DNA of 7,454 bases from Pyrinomonadaceae bacterium (GTDB lineage: Bacteria; Acidobacteriota; Blastocatellia; Pyrinomonadales; Pyrinomonadaceae): the NCBI GenBank assembly GCA_014379075.1, contig JACMMN010000085.1, forward strand, positions 1-7,454. The letters are read 5' to 3'. The notes below the pieces were generated by a model that saw only the letters and a program-made list of their open reading frames with translations, made no database searches and was not told the origin of the DNA. The translations under genes were made by a program, and so were the position numbers. This document shows positions 5,718-7,454 of the stretch, piece after piece (positions within the stretch are counted from its first letter, which is position 1; every line of letters starts with the position of its first letter).

Positions 5718-7109
5718 TCAGCTCTTTTCCATTCTCACCTGCAAAATGCGTCGTTTTGCAACCTTCTCAATCTTAAAGACATGACCGTTGCAGGGCACCG
5801 TATCACCTTCGGAAAGTATTGTGCCGGCGGCAGCCATGAGAAAACCAGCGACTGTCGTGTATCCTTCAGAGATCGGAACATTCATCTTAAGGCGCTTGTT
5901 CAGATCGCGAACCGCCAATCCGCCGTCCAGCAAAAAGCTTCCGTCCGGCTGCTCGTGTATCTGTTCGTTCACTTCTTCGTCATGTTCGTCCGAAATATCC
6001 CCGACGATCTCTTCCAGCAGATCTTCCAGCGTTATAATTCCCTCGACTCCGCCGTGTTCATCCACTACAAATCCGAAATGAAACTTTTCTCTCTGCATTT
6101 GCCGCAGCACATCTTCGAGCCTCGCATTGTCCACCACATACATCGGCTTTTGCAATATCCGGTCCAATTTGAAGCTCTTTGGATGCAACAGATAACTCAT
6201 CACGTCCTTGCTGTGAATTACTCCTACTACGTCATCCAGCGATCCCCGGTAGACCGGCAGGCGAGAGTAGCCGATCTGGCGAAATGCTCCAGCAATCTCC
6301 TCAAGCGAGCTTGTTTCAGGAATCGCGACGATCTCGGTACGGGGAATCATCGCCTCCTTAACAGTCGTTTCCGAAAATTCGAAAACCTGGTGGAGTAATT
6401 TTCTTTCTTCTTTGTTTAGATGCCCGCTCTTTTCGGAAACAAGGATGAGCTGGCGAATTTCGTCCTCCGTATAGCTGGCTCCGTGTTCGCCCGAAGGATG
6501 AAGCCCGAAAAGCCTTACCGTCCTCGTGCCGGCCCAGTCGAGGACGCGGATCGGGTGATTAAAGACCTTGTAGAATATCTGGAGCGGAACGGCAACCGCG
6601 TAGGACACTCTTTCCGAAAGCTCGAGCGCGGCCGTCTTAGGTGCAAGTTCGCCGAAAACAATGTGCAGAAACGTTATGATCGAGAAAGCGATGGCAAAAG
6701 AGATCGTGTGCAAAACCACCCCTGAAGCCAAGAATTCAGCCCCCGTTAATTGGCCGATCTGAATCAATGCCGGTTCAAGCAGAGAAGCGACAGCAGGCTC
6801 ACCTATCCAGCCCAAACCCAGTGAGGAAAGCGTAATGCCGAGTTGCGTGGCCGAAATGTAAGCGTTCAAATTGTTCAGCATCGCAAGCAGACGCACGGCT
6901 GCCGGGTCGCCCTCGGCGGCGGTCGCTTCGATACGCGATTTGCGCACAGCGACAAGTGCAAACTCGCTTGCGACAAAAAAACCGTTCGCCAGCACGAGGA
7001 ATATGACCAAGAAAATGTTGAATGCCAAAGAAAGTAGACTCGGTGTTTCCACGATTGTCGAAGCGTCGGCAAAGAAAATTAGAAAAGATAAACTAGCGGG
7101 GTCGTCCAT
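5718..7109 (-). CDS. CNNM/CBS-pair membrane protein (hemolysin C / CorC family)
   Basis: Integral inner-membrane protein of the CNNM/CorB-CorC family. Members are linked to magnesium or divalent-cation efflux and are often annotated as hemolysin; the hemolytic role is doubtful. The 463 residues are in the usual range. The transmembrane domain (about 25-215) begins with the segment LLSLAFNIFLVIFLVLANGF (25-44), followed by FVASEFALVAVRKSRIE and the family motif ISATQLGITLSSLGLGWIGEP (85-105). Further helices lie near 131-153, followed by FGELAPKTAAL (152-162), and 168-182. Then come TEDEIRQLI (214-222), two CBS domains (about 250-310 and 318-375, with MIPRTEIV, YSRLPVY and VVDEHGGVEGIITLEDLLEEIVG), and the CorC/HlyC domain (about 385-462, with LDGGLAVRDLNKRL and GYTTVAGFL). 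The ATG at 7109 lacks a nearby Shine-Dalgarno; an AAGGAG lies 52 bases upstream, inside a small overlapping frame. Probably transcribed from its own promoter near 7212. Confidence 0.93.
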   Translation of the reverse strand: MDDPASLSFLIFFADASTIVETPSLLSLAFNIFLVIFLVLANGFFVASEFALVAVRKSRIEATAAEGDPAAVRLLAMLNNLNAYISATQLGITLSSLGLGWIGEPAVASLLEPALIQIGQLTGAEFLASGVVLHTISFAIAFSIITFLHIVFGELAPKTAALELSERVSYAVAVPLQIFYKVFNHPIRVLDWAGTRTVRLFGLHPSGEHGASYTEDEIRQLILVSEKSGHLNKEERKLLHQVFEFSETTVKEAMIPRTEIVAIPETSSLEEIAGAFRQIGYSRLPVYRGSLDDVVGVIHSKDVMSYLLHPKSFKLDRILQKPMYVVDNARLEDVLRQMQREKFHFGFVVDEHGGVEGIITLEDLLEEIVGDISDEHDEEVNEQIHEQPDGSFLLDGGLAVRDLNKRLKMNVPISEGYTTVAGFLMAAAGTILSEGDTVPCNGHVFKIEKVAKRRILQVRMEKS

Positions 7110-7188
7110 TACGGAAAATATACTTGAATGTTGGGTCTCGTGCGAGAATCCCGGATCTGATCTCCTTCGAAAAAATGCTCACGCACAT
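7093..7188 (-). other. Possible 31-codon leader ORF overlapping the CBS-protein start
   Basis: In the leader of the CNNM/CBS gene an ATG at 7188 opens a 31-codon frame that ends at a TAG 14 bases inside the downstream gene, so the two overlap by 17 bases in different frames. The only strong Shine-Dalgarno of the region (AAGGAG, 7162-7167) lies inside this frame and has no start codon at the proper distance. The peptide shows no recognisable motif. It may be chance; a leader peptide affecting translation of the membrane protein is the alternative. Confidence 0.2.
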
Positions 7189-7192
7189 TTTT

Positions 7193-7204
7193 TTATGCGC
7201 ATAA
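7193..7204. promoter_or_regulatory. 12-bp perfect palindrome at the predicted transcription start
   Basis: TTATGCGCATAA is a perfect palindrome placed just downstream of the TATAAT box, at about +1 to +12 of the predicted transcript. This is a position where a repressor dimer could block initiation. No known regulator motif is recognised. Confidence 0.3.
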
Positions 7205-7211
7205 GGCTGTG

Positions 7212-7220
7212 ATTATAGCA
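7212..7220 (-). promoter_or_regulatory. Putative extended -10 promoter of the CNNM/CBS gene
   Basis: The minus strand reads TGCTATAAT, an exact TATAAT preceded by TG at the extended -10 position. A TTGCAA lies 20 bases upstream, too far for an ideal -35, but extended -10 promoters can work without one. The start would fall near 7205, giving a leader of about 95 bases. The -10 lies within the symmetric sequence ATTATAGCATAAT (7212-7224, plus strand). Confidence 0.5.
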
Positions 7221-7252
7221 TAATCGCGGTTCATCGATTGCAAACCGAAAGG

Positions 7253-7454
7253 TTAAACTTCTTCGTGCCGGGGGCTATCTATCAGCTCGCGGATCATCAT
7301 CCGGCAAGAACCGCAGCCGTGGCCGGCATTGCAAATATCGGAAACTTCGCCGACCTCTTTTACATTATTTGAATTGATGATCTCAATAATTTTTTCTTCC
7401 GACACTCCGAAACACGTGCATATTAATGCTTTTTCACCTTGAAATTCGTCGATC
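7253..7454 (-). CDS. NifU-like / BFD-type [2Fe-2S] protein, C-terminal part (truncated by window edge)
   Basis: The last 66 codons of a gene whose start lies beyond the window; the stop is TAA at 7253. The visible part is a complete BFD-like [2Fe-2S] domain: CTCFGVSEEKI (visible residues 12-22), a short helix, then CNAGHGCGSCRMMIREL (41-57). The four cysteines in CxC and CxxxxxCxxC arrangement (12, 14, and 47, 50, with an additional Cys at 41) bind the cluster. In NifU-type scaffolds this domain follows an IscU-like domain, with the same EKALICTCFGV style of junction. The sequence before it is consistent with such a protein, which builds Fe-S clusters in the cytosol. A stand-alone bacterioferritin-associated ferredoxin or a nitrite-reductase/oxidoreductase tail are alternatives. 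The domain call is firm; the full architecture is inferred. Confidence 0.82.
   Translation of the reverse strand, partial: IDEFQGEKALICTCFGVSEEKIIEIINSNNVKEVGEVSDICNAGHGCGSCRMMIRELIDSPRHEEV

Noticed and set aside
5781..6398. Plus-strand open frame (205 codons) inside the CNNM/CBS gene
   Set aside because: Antisense shadow of conserved CBS and CNNM domains; no independent motif or Shine-Dalgarno support.
7226..7252. Terminator-like CGGTT/AACCG pairing just after the NifU-like stop codon
   Set aside because: A 5-bp stem with an 11-base loop and no U-run is within chance expectation.

Overview
The window is 7.45 kb of bacterial chromosome with every recognisable gene on the minus strand. It starts and ends on a GATC tetranucleotide, as an insert from a Sau3AI/MboI-type library would, and both edge genes are cut at these sites. 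Base composition is balanced. The gene set (type II thymidine kinase, glycosyltransferase family 9, NifU/BFD-type protein, CNNM/CBS hemolysin-like protein) suits a Gram-negative-type soil or environmental bacterium. The texture, including a palindromic intergenic unit containing CCGGTTCTGAC, reminds me of Acidobacteriota (Blastocatellia/Pyrinomonadales), but this is recollection and not tested.

Layout in transcription order, from high to low coordinates: the C-terminal end of a NifU-like/BFD-type [2Fe-2S] protein (7253-7454); a promoter and leader (7110-7252); a CNNM + CBS-pair + CorC/HlyC membrane protein (5718-7109); a 75-bp inverted-repeat unit and the enolase leader (5534-5717); enolase, eno (4241-5533); a spacer with a nested inverted repeat (4084-4240); an unrecognised 144-residue protein (3649-4083); a GNAT acetyltransferase (3137-3568); a promoter; a phosphoglycerate mutase-like gene (gpmI family, 1478-3019); an overlapping GT9 glycosyltransferase with a TTG start (454-1497); a spacer with a promoter (304-453); and the 5' part of thymidine kinase, tdk (1-303). 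No stretch longer than about 185 bases lacks a gene. I see no tRNA, rRNA, CRISPR array or insertion sequence.

The most striking observation is the gpmI-family protein. It is full length (513 residues), has an open frame, and keeps the family scaffold and part of the substrate pocket. It has lost the nucleophilic serine (GNSEVGH reads GNAEIGH) and most metal ligands (GHTG reads AESG, ADHGN reads SSHGN, the HTxHT histidines are absent), plus two substrate arginines. It therefore looks like a maintained pseudoenzyme, or an enzyme with altered chemistry, rather than a working phosphoglycerate mutase. By contrast, the nearby enolase keeps all its catalytic residues. The pseudo-mutase has its own promoter-like sequence and overlaps the glycosyltransferase by 20 bases, so those two are probably expressed together. 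Three promoter-like sites in the window carry an exact TATAAT -10 box.
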